From positions 1 to 64,000 of the forward strand of contig CANJIU010000007.1 of NCBI GenBank assembly GCA_947474365.1: a DNA stretch of 64,000 bases, given 5' to 3'. The notes under the pieces are model-generated. The model saw only the letters and a list, made by a program, of their open reading frames with translations. It did no database searches and was not told the origin of the DNA. Numbering within the stretch: position 1 is the first letter of the stretch; each line of letters begins with the position of its first letter. The stretch is from Opitutia bacterium (GTDB lineage: Bacteria; Verrucomicrobiota; Verrucomicrobiia; Opitutales; Opitutaceae). Made by a program: the position numbers and the translations under genes. Shown piece after piece: positions 9,185-17,744 of this stretch.

Positions 9185-9556
9185 TCATGGGCGTGCCACC
9201 GGCGCGGGTTTCACGTCCTCCAGCACCCAGTCGTTTCCCTGCCGAGACATCAGGCCAGTGATGGCCTGGCCCTCCTTCGCGTTTTTCAACGTGGCGGCAT
9301 CGACCTTGAACAGCATTGTCATGGCGCGCATCACGCCGGGAATCGCCTCGTGCTTCACCATCAATGCGGATTTTTCGGCAACGATGCCGGTGATGACCCC
9401 GCGCAGCGGATGGCGCTTGATCGCGGCGGGAGCCTCGGCGGGTTTTTCGGCGGCGAACGATGAGGCGGAGGACAGTCCCGCGGCGACCACGAGAAGGAGA
9501 GCGAGGGCCGGTCGAAGCGAGGCGATGGGGGCGACGGTGCGGAAAGGGTTTTTCAT
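9185..9556 (-). CDS. CusF-like periplasmic copper-binding protein
   Basis: 123 residues from ATG 9556. The signal peptide is RPALALLLVVAAGLSSASSFA. The mature part matches the small CusF-type beta-barrel: LRGVITGIVAEKSALMVKHE, then IPGVMRAMTMLFKV with the His and Met-x-Met that serve as Cu(I) ligands in CusF. The Trp that stacks on copper in E. coli CusF is not seen at the equivalent place. It lies between a TonB receptor and modA. Likely a periplasmic copper chaperone. Confidence 0.8.
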   Translation of the reverse strand: MKNPFRTVAPIASLRPALALLLVVAAGLSSASSFAAEKPAEAPAAIKRHPLRGVITGIVAEKSALMVKHEAIPGVMRAMTMLFKVDAATLKNAKEGQAITGLMSRQGNDWVLEDVKPAPVARP

Positions 9557-9655
9557 GGGGAATGGCGGTGTCGTGCAGTGATTAGAGTCCCGTCGTGTCG
9601 GCGGCGATGCGGAATTCGGGCGACGGAAATGCCATCGATCGCACGCTCGATTTTC

Positions 9656-9716
9656 CTGGAGCCGCGATGCCCTCGTCGCGGTTTCACTCCACGCGACGAG
9701 GGTGTCGCGTCCCCAG
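9656..9716. repeat. REP-like palindromic element, copy 1
   Basis: A 61-bp imperfect palindrome with arms built on GCGATGCCCTCGTCGCG and CGCGACGAGGGTGTCGCG, flanked by CTGGAG and CCCCAG. It differs from the copy at 59154-59214 at four positions by direct comparison. It lies in the 211-bp gap between a TonB receptor and the cusF-like gene. The same arms occur at 38590-38652, 53313-53371 and in degenerate form at 43711-43792. Confidence 0.85.
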
Positions 9717-9767
9717 GGTTCGGAGTTCAACATGTGCTGATGGACGCTGTTCGGGCCGGCGTCGCAC

Positions 9768-12077
9768 TCAGAACCCGAACTTCACATTGGCGAAGAACGT
9801 GCGCTGGGGGAACGGGTGGAATACGAAATATTTCCGGTTCAGCAGATTGTCCGCGCCGAGGCCGGCGGTCCAATTCCGGTTGAGCCGGACGTTGATGTGC
9901 GCGTCGGCGACGAACCACGCCGCGAAGCCCTGCCACGTGTTCGGGTTCACGTCCGTGTTGTCGAGCGTCGTCCAGAGCATGCCGCTGTACCGCCCGGCGA
10001 GCGTGAAGGCCCAGCGCTGATCCGGACGGTAGGTGAGGACAAACGCCGCGCGCCAGTCGGGGATGTTGGGGAGTCGCTTGCCGATGGCGGCCGAGGCGGA
10101 GGCGGTGGCGCTGGCGCGCCCGCTGAGCGCGAGGGTCTTCGCATCGAGATACGTGATACTGCCGGTCAACTCGAGGCCACGGGTGAGGATGTTTTCCTGT
10201 TCGACGACGAGTTCGGCGCCGCGGGCGCGGACGTGGTCCACGTTGGAGAGAAACGAGAAGAGCTGCGTTGATCCGGGGATCAGCGGATTGAATTGCGAGA
10301 TGATCGCGTCGTGGACGTCGTCCTGAAAAAGCGAGAGCCGGATGCGGCCGCCGGGCAGGTTGCGCTGGATCTTGATCTCGGTGGCGAGAACGTCGTCGGG
10401 TTTCAGGTTCGGGTTGGGCGACGTGAATGTCGTGCCGGTCGAGACGAGTTGGTAGAGTTCGGCGGGTGTGGCGAAACGGTAGGCCTGGCCGATCGAGACG
10501 GCGAAGAGCCAGCTGGAGTTGAGGACGGACGACTGGGCGCTGAGGTCCGGAGTCCACGCGAAGGTGAGTTTCGGGGAAAGGGCGTGGTCGCTTACGTTGG
10601 GCTGGCGGACCGTGGTGGCGCCGTTGACGTTGAGGCCGTCGTAGGCGCGCCAGTCTTCGTAGCGGGCGCCGAGGGTGAGCTTCATGTCGGGATTGAGCGT
10701 CCAGACATCTTGTGCCCAGAGCGCCTGCGTGCGGGTCTTGCCGTCGCCTTCAGTCGCAACGCCAGTGTACGGGCCGGCGGCCGTCCAGTCGTTGGTGTTG
10801 AAGGTGGGGTTGTAGAGTTTGTCGCGGCTGTCGTGGACGCCAAACGTGACGAGGTGGCCGTTGCAATTTTTCGCGCTCCGATCGCCGGGCCGCCAGGTGC
10901 CCTTGAGATCGAGCGTGGACCAGCCGGTGCCGCCGAGGACGGCGACGCGTCCGCCCGCGCCGAACGACGGGGTGGCGGCGGCCGTCGCCGAGGCGGTGAG
11001 CGGTGTGGATTGCCGGTCGCGGTCCATGCGGTAAAGCGTGGCGATCGCCTCGAAATCGAACGCGCCGCGGGTGTCGGAGCGGAGCGAGAGACTGTGGGCG
11101 GAATGCTCCTGTCGGAGATCGTAGGTGCCGCTGGCGAAGGCGGCGAGGCCGGCGAAGGTTGGCTGGCCGGCGGAATTTCGCAGGTAGGTTTGTGCGGCGG
11201 CGTCCGCATCGTTGCGCCAGGCGCCAATCGTGTACGCGGCGCGCAACGTCGGCGTGAGCGCGTACGCGACCTTGAACTTCGCGTTCGTCATCCGCGTGTG
11301 GAGGAGGCCGGAGGAACCGACGACCTGGGCCGGGGCGCCGAGTTTGTTGTTCGCCGCGAAGCCGCCGGTGGTACCGGTGGGGAACGTGGCGTTGGTGACG
11401 TAGGAGAGCGGTTGCGAGTGACTGTCCTGATGGTTGGCACTGATCCAGAAGGAGAATGCGCCCGCGCGGTTGCCCACGGTGAGGGCGGTTTGCGATGTGC
11501 GGTAAGTGTCGCGGGTGCCGTAGTGGGAAAAGCCCTGCAGGGCGAACGTCTGCTGCAGCGAGGCTTCGAATTTCTCCGGGAGGCGGGTGGTGATTTCCAT
11601 GACAGCGCCCATGGAATTGCCGGCGTAGGCGGCGGCGTAGGGGCCGTACATCAGGTCGACGCGTTCGATCTCGGCGGGAGCGACGAGGCCCCAGCGCGGG
11701 CCGCCGATGTTGTTGTTGTTCGCGATGAGGGCGGTGAGCAGCGCGCCGTCGGCGTAGACGAGGCTGCGCGCACTTGAGCTTACGCCCCAGACGCGGGTGG
11801 CCATCACGGCCTGGGTGTCGCCCTGGTTGCGTTTGCGGAGGAAGACACTCGGGAGGTATTTCACGGCGTCCTCGGGATCGAGGACGTTGATCGTCTCCTC
11901 GATGCGGAGCGCGGTGACGCTTTCGGTTACCTGCGGGAGCTGGTTTTTTGCGGCGACGGAAGCGGTTTCCTGCACGACGATTGGCGTGAGGCTTTGGATG
12001 GAGTCGGCGGCATGTGCCGCGCTCACGGTGGCGAGCGAAAGCGACAGGTAAACGGAGAGACGGGAGAAACGAGGCAT
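9768..12077 (-). CDS. TonB-dependent outer-membrane receptor
   Basis: 769 residues with a signal peptide (RLSVYLSLSLATVSAAHA). The plug domain reads VTALRIEETINVLDPEDAV, LPSVFLRKRN, and RVDLMYGPYAAAYAGNSMGA; the barrel ends with a classic FFANVKFGF terminus containing NLLNRKYFVF. Substrate is not readable from the sequence. The neighbours (a CxxCH small protein upstream, a CusF-like protein downstream) suggest a copper or other metal chelate. This is inference. Confidence 0.88.
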   Translation of the reverse strand: MPRFSRLSVYLSLSLATVSAAHAADSIQSLTPIVVQETASVAAKNQLPQVTESVTALRIEETINVLDPEDAVKYLPSVFLRKRNQGDTQAVMATRVWGVSSSARSLVYADGALLTALIANNNNIGGPRWGLVAPAEIERVDLMYGPYAAAYAGNSMGAVMEITTRLPEKFEASLQQTFALQGFSHYGTRDTYRTSQTALTVGNRAGAFSFWISANHQDSHSQPLSYVTNATFPTGTTGGFAANNKLGAPAQVVGSSGLLHTRMTNAKFKVAYALTPTLRAAYTIGAWRNDADAAAQTYLRNSAGQPTFAGLAAFASGTYDLRQEHSAHSLSLRSDTRGAFDFEAIATLYRMDRDRQSTPLTASATAAATPSFGAGGRVAVLGGTGWSTLDLKGTWRPGDRSAKNCNGHLVTFGVHDSRDKLYNPTFNTNDWTAAGPYTGVATEGDGKTRTQALWAQDVWTLNPDMKLTLGARYEDWRAYDGLNVNGATTVRQPNVSDHALSPKLTFAWTPDLSAQSSVLNSSWLFAVSIGQAYRFATPAELYQLVSTGTTFTSPNPNLKPDDVLATEIKIQRNLPGGRIRLSLFQDDVHDAIISQFNPLIPGSTQLFSFLSNVDHVRARGAELVVEQENILTRGLELTGSITYLDAKTLALSGRASATASASAAIGKRLPNIPDWRAAFVLTYRPDQRWAFTLAGRYSGMLWTTLDNTDVNPNTWQGFAAWFVADAHINVRLNRNWTAGLGADNLLNRKYFVFHPFPQRTFFANVKFGF

Positions 12078-12212
12078 TGAACAGAGGCGTGACGGATTTC
12101 ACGTGGGCGCGGACGCAGGAGCGCGGACGTGGTTCGCCTGGGGCGAACGGGTGTGTTAAAAACCGCGCGCGCGAAGTTCAGCGCGGCGCGGACACGGCGG
12201 TGCGAAGACGCG

Positions 12213-12593
12213 TCAGACGCGTGGCGGAGGCACGGGCACCGCTTCGGTGCGGCTGGGCGCCACGCTCGCAAGCGTGGTCGGCCAGTCGGCGGGGGCGGCG
12301 ACAAAAACGATCGGAGTCGGGGAATGGAGCGCCAGCAGGATCTTTTCCCCGGAGCGTTCGACCGACGATGGGAGCTGTTCCCGGGCCGTCTGCTTCGCCT
12401 TGGCGATGCCGTGGCACAGCTTGCAGGGCTTGGCGGGATTGAAGGTTTCGCGGAGGGCGGCGGTCGCATCCATGGAACCCGAATAGCCGGCGAACATCCT
12501 GGCCAACGCGAACACCTGCGCGGTGTCCAGCAACGCCCCGTTGGCGCAGAGCCACGCGAGGAGGAGGGAGAAGATGGCGATTTGCTTTCGCAC
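12213..12593 (-). CDS. Small exported protein with a CKLCHG motif
   Basis: 126 residues from GTG 12593, chosen because it starts the hydrophobic leader (RKQIAIFSLLLAWLCANGALL). The body has KPCKLCHGIAKAKQ, a CxxCH sequence that could bind c-type heme or a metal. The C-terminus is Pro-rich. It is the first gene of the minus-strand metal block, 135 bp upstream of the TonB receptor, mirroring the small protein/receptor pair at 5004-5333 and 2825-4903. I do not recognise a named family. Heme attachment is only a possibility. Confidence 0.55.
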   Translation of the reverse strand: MRKQIAIFSLLLAWLCANGALLDTAQVFALARMFAGYSGSMDATAALRETFNPAKPCKLCHGIAKAKQTAREQLPSSVERSGEKILLALHSPTPIVFVAAPADWPTTLASVAPSRTEAVPVPPPRV

Positions 12594-12727
12594 GGGCCGG
12601 AAACGTGCGCAGAACGCGCTGCTCCGGGCAAGGACGATTTGATGGCCGGAATGCCCGGGGCACATTCGCGGACCATTTTTGACGAAAGTAATTGAAACGC
12701 GGGCCGGATTCGGGCGTCGAATGCGCG

Positions 12728-13831
12728 ATGTTTATCAGACGCAGGACCGGAAGTGGCTGGGGCTGGGCCGGGATGTTCGTGCTCGTCGCGATCGCCGGAC
12801 GGCTGTCCGCTGCCGAGCCGTCTCCGGGAATGCGAGACACGCTGGTGTTCAAGGATGGCGACCGTGTTCACGGGACGCTGGTGGAGAAGACCGCTGACGC
12901 GATTGTGTTTCGGACGGAGCGGTTCGGCGAACTGCGCGTGAAGACCGGGGATGCGGTGGTGATTCATGCGGAGAAGCGCGCCGCGCCCGCTGCGATCGCT
13001 CGTCCGGAAACCCCGAAACCGGCGCCTCCGGTCGCGCCGCCGGTCGCGCAATCTGACGCGGCGGCCAAAAAGGCGGCGGTCGCCGCGGCCGAAAAGGCCG
13101 ACGAGGAGCGTCTGAGTGTTTGGGATCGGTTCTCGCCCTCCGTACTCACGGCGCGGGTGCGCAATTATTTCGGCCCCTGGCATGGGCGGGTGTCGTTTGC
13201 GACCGAATTGGTGACTGACACGGCCCAGCGCAACAACAGCTCCTATGAGGCGCATCTTCTGCGCAAGTGGAAGGTGGATGAGGTGCAGCTCAATGCCCGG
13301 TACGATTACAGCGAGGCGGACAAGGTAACGACGACGGACGTCCTGAAGCTCTGGGGGCTCTATCGCCGTGAGTTCAACCAGCGGTTTTTTGCCCTCTACC
13401 GGCCCACGTCGGAGTGGAACCGCGAGAGCCGGTTTCACGGACTGCCAAACGATTATTACCTGCTCCAGCAGGAACTCGGCGCCGGGTTTCAGATTGTGGC
13501 AAAACCGAGCCGGAAGCTGCGCGCCGGACTTTCGCAGAATCTCTTCGACACGTGGAATACCGCGCCCGACGCCGGGCATTCGTCGCGCGGTGTCGTCTCC
13601 AGCTTCGAGGAAGCCGAGCTTTCGCTGCCTTGGCGCATCACAGTCTCGCAGCGCGGCGTGTGGTATCCGATTCGCGAGCAGCGGGACGGATGGGAAAATC
13701 GTTTTGAGGTGATCAAGAAGCTCACGGAAACGCTCAGTACGTCCGTGCGCCACGAAATCCGCCGGCACAATCCCGATGGCACGGCACAGGACTATGACCG
13801 GCTGAAGCTGCTCTTCGGACTCGATTTTTGA
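12728..13831 (+). CDS. Exported DUF481-like outer-membrane beta-barrel protein
   Basis: 367 residues from ATG 12728. A signal anchor (AGMFVLVAIAGRLSA) is followed by a small SH3/Lsm-like segment (DTLVFKDGDRVHGTLVEKTA, then VIFR-like and LRVKTGDAVVI). A charged Ala/Lys linker leads to a C-terminal salt-stress-induced DUF481-type barrel (RVRNYFGPWHGRVSFATEL, ending YDRLKLLFGLDF). It is divergent from the CxxCH gene, with a 134-bp shared promoter region. The function of DUF481 proteins is not established. Confidence 0.7.
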   Translation: MFIRRRTGSGWGWAGMFVLVAIAGRLSAAEPSPGMRDTLVFKDGDRVHGTLVEKTADAIVFRTERFGELRVKTGDAVVIHAEKRAAPAAIARPETPKPAPPVAPPVAQSDAAAKKAAVAAAEKADEERLSVWDRFSPSVLTARVRNYFGPWHGRVSFATELVTDTAQRNNSSYEAHLLRKWKVDEVQLNARYDYSEADKVTTTDVLKLWGLYRREFNQRFFALYRPTSEWNRESRFHGLPNDYYLLQQELGAGFQIVAKPSRKLRAGLSQNLFDTWNTAPDAGHSSRGVVSSFEEAELSLPWRITVSQRGVWYPIREQRDGWENRFEVIKKLTETLSTSVRHEIRRHNPDGTAQDYDRLKLLFGLDF

Positions 13832-13910
13832 GGTGGCCGGGTTCGCTCCCGCAGCGACAAACCGGAAAGCTTGTCCCTCCGGTCGTGCCTGTGGCTTGAT
13901 GTCGCCTCGC

Positions 13911-15047
13911 ATGAAACCCCTTTTTCTCGCGCTTTCGCTCCTTGTGCTGCCAGTCGCGTCCGCCGCGGTGGCCTCCCTGCCGATTCTTGACCTGCCGCCG
14001 CGTGCGGGCAATCCGCGCAACAGCGAGGGCGCGTTTGCCGATCTGCGGGACGGAAAGATCCTGTTTGTCTACAGCCATTTTCTTGGCGACTCGGGCAGCG
14101 ATCACGCCAAGGCACGACTGGCGGCGCGCGTGTCGGCCGACGGTGGCGCCACCTGGTCCGATGACACGTTCATCGCCACGCCGCGCGAGGAGGAGGCAAT
14201 GAACGTGATGAGCGTGTCGCTGCTGCGACTCGGCAACGGCGACCTCGGGCTCTTCTACCTGTTGCGCTTCAGCTGGCACGAGATGCGGATGTGGCTCCGC
14301 CGGTCGGCGGATGACGGCCGCACATGGGGCGAACCCGTGAACTGTCTGCCGTCCGGCGGTTACTATGTGGTGAACAACGATCGGGTTGTAAGGCTGAAGT
14401 CAGGACGGCTCGTCATCCCCGCGGCGCGGCATCCGAGCCGAGCGGATCGCAACGAGGCGTCGGCGGTGGACTGGCGCGCGGTCGCGACGTTTTTTCTCTC
14501 GGACGACGACGGACGCACCTGGCGCGAGTCGGCGGACTACTGCACGCTGCCGGTGGTGCACACGAAGAGCGGGCTGCAGGAGCCGGGCGTCGTCGAACTG
14601 CCGGACGGCCGGCTTTGGGCCTGGGCGCGGACCGATTTGGGACGGCAATACGAAATGTTTTCGGCCGATCGGGGCGAGACCTGGACGCTGCCGGCGCCGT
14701 CGCGATTCACGTCGCCGAATTCGCCGCTCTCGATGAAGCGGCTGCCCGGTTCGGAGAAATTGCTCGCGGTGTGGAATCCGGCGCCCGGCTACGAGACGCG
14801 GACACTGCGACGTCCCGGCGGCGATCGCACGCCGCTCGTGATTGCGACGGGTGCGGATTCGCACGGCAAGTGGAGCTCGGCGCAAATTATCGAGGGCCCG
14901 GCTGAGCCGACGGCCGGATATTGTTACACCGCGATCCATTTTACGGCGGACGCCGTGCTGCTTGCTTACTGCGCCGGTGGCGAAGCCGATCAGAATCGAC
15001 TCGCGCGGTTGCGCATCCGAAAGGTTCCGCTCAGCGCGCTGCGGTGA
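13911..15047 (+). CDS. Secreted sialidase-family (BNR) glycoside hydrolase-like protein
   Basis: 378 residues from ATG 13911 with signal peptide KPLFLALSLLVLPVASAA. Asp-box repeats appear as VSADGGATWSDDT, RSADDGRTWGEPV, LSDDDGRTWRESA and FSADRGETWTLP. An Arg pair and GLQEPGVVELPDGRLWAWAR match the exo-sialidase superfamily core. It lacks the C-D/E-C-C motifs of the other two propellers in this window, so it is probably a genuine carbohydrate enzyme. The substrate is unknown. Confidence 0.8.
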   Translation: MKPLFLALSLLVLPVASAAVASLPILDLPPRAGNPRNSEGAFADLRDGKILFVYSHFLGDSGSDHAKARLAARVSADGGATWSDDTFIATPREEEAMNVMSVSLLRLGNGDLGLFYLLRFSWHEMRMWLRRSADDGRTWGEPVNCLPSGGYYVVNNDRVVRLKSGRLVIPAARHPSRADRNEASAVDWRAVATFFLSDDDGRTWRESADYCTLPVVHTKSGLQEPGVVELPDGRLWAWARTDLGRQYEMFSADRGETWTLPAPSRFTSPNSPLSMKRLPGSEKLLAVWNPAPGYETRTLRRPGGDRTPLVIATGADSHGKWSSAQIIEGPAEPTAGYCYTAIHFTADAVLLAYCAGGEADQNRLARLRIRKVPLSALR

Positions 15048-15098
15048 CGGAGTGCGGTCCCGGCCCGCGGCGCGTGCACGCCTTCCGCCAAGCCGACC

Positions 15099-16466
15099 TC
15101 ACTTGTCCGGCTTGCCGCGGCGCAATTCCTTTTTGGGCAGGAGATGTTGCACCTGGCCGGCAATTTTTGCGGCGACGTCGATCGCCTCGGAGCGCGCGAC
15201 GGGAAAGGTTTCGCTCCAGCTGACGCTGCCATCGGCCACGGCGAACAGTTGGACGGTGAGGGCGGGTTCCGCGTCATCGGCCGAGGGATTGGCGATGATG
15301 ACATAGGTCGAACCGAAATGCCGGGCGCGGGTCAGGAGCGTGGTCTGGGCGGCCTCGCCTCGCACGGGAGCGGTCACCGCGACCTCGCCGCGATGATCGA
15401 GCGAGAGCCGGCCATAGAGCGTGAGGAAGACGGCGTACGCGAATTTTCCGACGGGATCGGCGGCGTTCGGCGGGGCGAACGGCACGACCATGAGCGCTTT
15501 GCCCGTGGCGACGCCGTCGCGAAAGTTTTCCCCGAACACCTGCGCGATTTCCGCGCGCAAACGGGCGAGCTCGCCGGCGTCGACGGTTGTGACTCCCTCG
15601 CGCAGAATTCCCTCGAGGCTGCGTTTCTTCTTCGGGGCATCGGGACCGCGCGCCTCCTTGGCCGGTGTTTCTGCAGCCGGCGCGGGAGTGTTCGTTCGGG
15701 ACGGCCCGGAGTCTTCTCCCCGGCGACTGGTTCGAATCGAAAACAGGCTGAACACGAGCCAGATTGTGACCGTGACCCGGCCCCAGCGCGGCAGGCGGTT
15801 GAACAGCATCCACGCGGCGGAAAGCACCCACCAGAAGACTTCGGCGATGAATTTCACGCCGTGAAAAAATCCACTTTTCTCCGGAACTGCCGGAAACGGC
15901 GGCATCGGCAGATGCGTGGGCGCGAGCCGCGGAGGTTCGGGCGCGGCGTTGGTTGCTGGCGGCACAAAGGGCGCCCGCGTCACGGTGGGCGGGCGCGTCT
16001 TGAGGGTGTGTTCGCCCGCCAGCAATCGGCGAATCAGGCCGGCCAGGGCGGGCGTGGGCGCGCCCTGCGGCGCCTTGAGCCACTGTACGCTGAGAAACCG
16101 ATCGGGCACGCGGGCACCGCTCTCGCTCGTGTCGTCGATGACAACCGGCAGGAGGAAAAGCACGTCGTCCGCCATGTCCATGGTGCGTTCGGTGGCGAGG
16201 CGCCATTCGCGGCGGAAGTAACCTTCCTTGCGGCGTTCGGTGGCGGCGGAAATCACCGGCATGAAGTAGTCGCAGTCGCGGATCTGACGGCGGATTTTCT
16301 GATCCCACGCGTCGCCTCCACCCAGTTCATTTTCGTCGTACCACACCACGAGGCCGGCGGCGGCGAGCACGTCGCGGAGGGCCCGCGCCGACTCCCGATC
16401 TTCGGAAGCGTAGCTGATAAAGACTGAAGGCCGGGGCAATTCGGCCTGATCTCCGGCACTCGACAT
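15099..16466 (-). CDS. TIR-domain membrane protein with a C-terminal TolB/FlgO-like domain
   Basis: 455 residues. A TIR domain is at about 14-150: FISYASEDRESARALRDVL, VVWYDENELGGGDAWDQKIR, DCDYFMPVISAAT and YFRREWRLA, in which the Glu is in the position of the TIR catalytic Glu. A Pro-rich linker leads to two hydrophobic segments (about 215-260), then a basic linker and an alpha/beta domain (about 330-450: ALMVVPFAPPNA, STYVIIANPSA, LTVQLFAVADGSVSWSETF) like the TolB amino-terminal/FlgO fold. It is 76 bp downstream of a WD40 gene on the same strand. NADase, signalling and defence roles are all possible. A paralogue is at 57941-58534. Confidence 0.8.
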   Translation of the reverse strand: MSSAGDQAELPRPSVFISYASEDRESARALRDVLAAAGLVVWYDENELGGGDAWDQKIRRQIRDCDYFMPVISAATERRKEGYFRREWRLATERTMDMADDVLFLLPVVIDDTSESGARVPDRFLSVQWLKAPQGAPTPALAGLIRRLLAGEHTLKTRPPTVTRAPFVPPATNAAPEPPRLAPTHLPMPPFPAVPEKSGFFHGVKFIAEVFWWVLSAAWMLFNRLPRWGRVTVTIWLVFSLFSIRTSRRGEDSGPSRTNTPAPAAETPAKEARGPDAPKKKRSLEGILREGVTTVDAGELARLRAEIAQVFGENFRDGVATGKALMVVPFAPPNAADPVGKFAYAVFLTLYGRLSLDHRGEVAVTAPVRGEAAQTTLLTRARHFGSTYVIIANPSADDAEPALTVQLFAVADGSVSWSETFPVARSEAIDVAAKIAGQVQHLLPKKELRRGKPDK

Positions 16467-16542
16467 GGTGGGAACGTAACGTCGTGGGCGGTGGAAGCCG
16501 GGTCAAGCGGTGACTCCGCCGTTTTCCACAGCGGGCGGAAAT

Positions 16543-17604
16543 TCAGCCTTCACATTTCAACACGTAGACCGCGCCCCGTTCCGAGCCGATGGCGAGCAGG
16601 CGATCATCCGGCGACCAGGCAAGCTTTGTGGCGGCGGCGGGCATCTTGACCGTGGCCCGCAGGGGCGAGCGGCGTTCAGGGCTCCACAATTGCACGACGC
16701 CGTCCTGGGCCGCGGTGGCGAGAAGGCCGTGTTGGTGCTGGAAGGCCACCGCGCCCACCGGCGCCGCGTGCGGCAGCATCGCCGGTTCGCGTCCTTCGGG
16801 TCCGGCACCGGCGCAATCCCAGATGCAGGCGTCGCGTCCGCCGCTGGTCGCTAGCCATCGCGACGATTGGTCGAAGGAGAGAAACCTCACCTTCGTTTCA
16901 TACCCGCTCATATGCAGCTCGATATCCTGCTCCGGGATCCAGAGGTGCACGCTCGGATCCTGGTTTCCCGATACGAGCCATTTGTTGTCCGGCGACCAGA
17001 CCAGCGACTGGATGCCGTTGGCGTAGGGAAATTCCTTCTGCACGACAAAGTCATCGGCGTCCCAGAGCACGACTCCACCGAAATAGGCCACGGCCACGGA
17101 GCCGCCCGCGGGTTGCGGAGCGAGCGCCGTGATGGTCTTGGGGGCAGGCTTGAACGTGTGCGCCACCGAGCCATCGGCGCGAATCGCCGTGAGCGCGCGG
17201 CCCGCGGCGGCGAAGAGCAACGGGGGATTTTGCGTTGCCGGCTGCGCGTTCGGCACCGAACGCCAGGCGAGGTGATCGACCCACGCCGAGCCGAGCTTCG
17301 CGGTGGCCGTGTGTTGGCCCGCGGTGGCGTCCCAGAGTTTCACCGCTCCATCCTGCCCGCCGGTGGCGAGGACAAGGGCCGCCTGGGGAGCGGCGGGCTG
17401 CGCGCTCGGGGCCGGAGCCCACGCGAGGCAGTTCGTGCCATTGTCGTGACCAGGAAGGAGGTGTCGTCGCGCGCCGTCGGCAGCGGCAAAGAGCGAGACC
17501 GGCCCGGCGGAGCTGGCGGCCGCGAGCAAGGCGCCGTCGGGAGACCACGCCAGATCGATCGTGTAGTCGTCGAGGAGGGCCGCCCAATGCTTGGTCAATT
17601 GCAT
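16543..17604 (-). CDS. WD40-repeat beta-propeller protein
   Basis: 353 residues with about seven WD-type blades: LAWSPDGALLAAASSAG, VLATGGQDGAVKLWDA, LVWSPDNKWLVSGNQDPSVHLW, RWLATSGGRDACIWD, LLATAAQDGVVQLWS and LAWSPDDRLLAIGSERGAVYV. There is no signal peptide, so it is cytoplasmic. It probably works as a scaffold or chaperone. In other bacteria similar WD40 proteins accompany CobW-type GTPases; one lies 7 kb away (24528-25964), but linkage is not shown. It precedes the TIR gene in the same orientation. Confidence 0.8.
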   Translation of the reverse strand: MQLTKHWAALLDDYTIDLAWSPDGALLAAASSAGPVSLFAAADGARRHLLPGHDNGTNCLAWAPAPSAQPAAPQAALVLATGGQDGAVKLWDATAGQHTATAKLGSAWVDHLAWRSVPNAQPATQNPPLLFAAAGRALTAIRADGSVAHTFKPAPKTITALAPQPAGGSVAVAYFGGVVLWDADDFVVQKEFPYANGIQSLVWSPDNKWLVSGNQDPSVHLWIPEQDIELHMSGYETKVRFLSFDQSSRWLATSGGRDACIWDCAGAGPEGREPAMLPHAAPVGAVAFQHQHGLLATAAQDGVVQLWSPERRSPLRATVKMPAAATKLAWSPDDRLLAIGSERGAVYVLKCEG

Positions 17605-17744
17605 GCGACACTGGTAGCCGGGCCTGCGGCGACCGCCACTCCGAAAAGTTGTGACGCCGACGGTCCGAACCGTTGGCAGCTTGAGTGCGCGAAAAAGGCG
17701 GGCACGCTCCGGGCATGACCTGTCGGCTGTTCTGAACGCTTCTT

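Noticed and set aside
12023..14020. 665-codon minus-strand open frame spanning 12.0-14.0 kb
   Set aside because: It overlaps the DUF481-like gene on the other strand and the CxxCH gene in another frame; both have signal peptides and better protein features.
15099..17604. TIR plus WD40 genes as a defined antiphage system
   Set aside because: No nuclease, NTPase or known defence partner is adjacent, and the TolB-like tail suggests another role; kept only as a low-weight idea.
17733..17735. TGA in the xylanase leader read as selenocysteine
   Set aside because: No SECIS-like hairpin was evident and a selenocysteine in a signal peptide is implausible.
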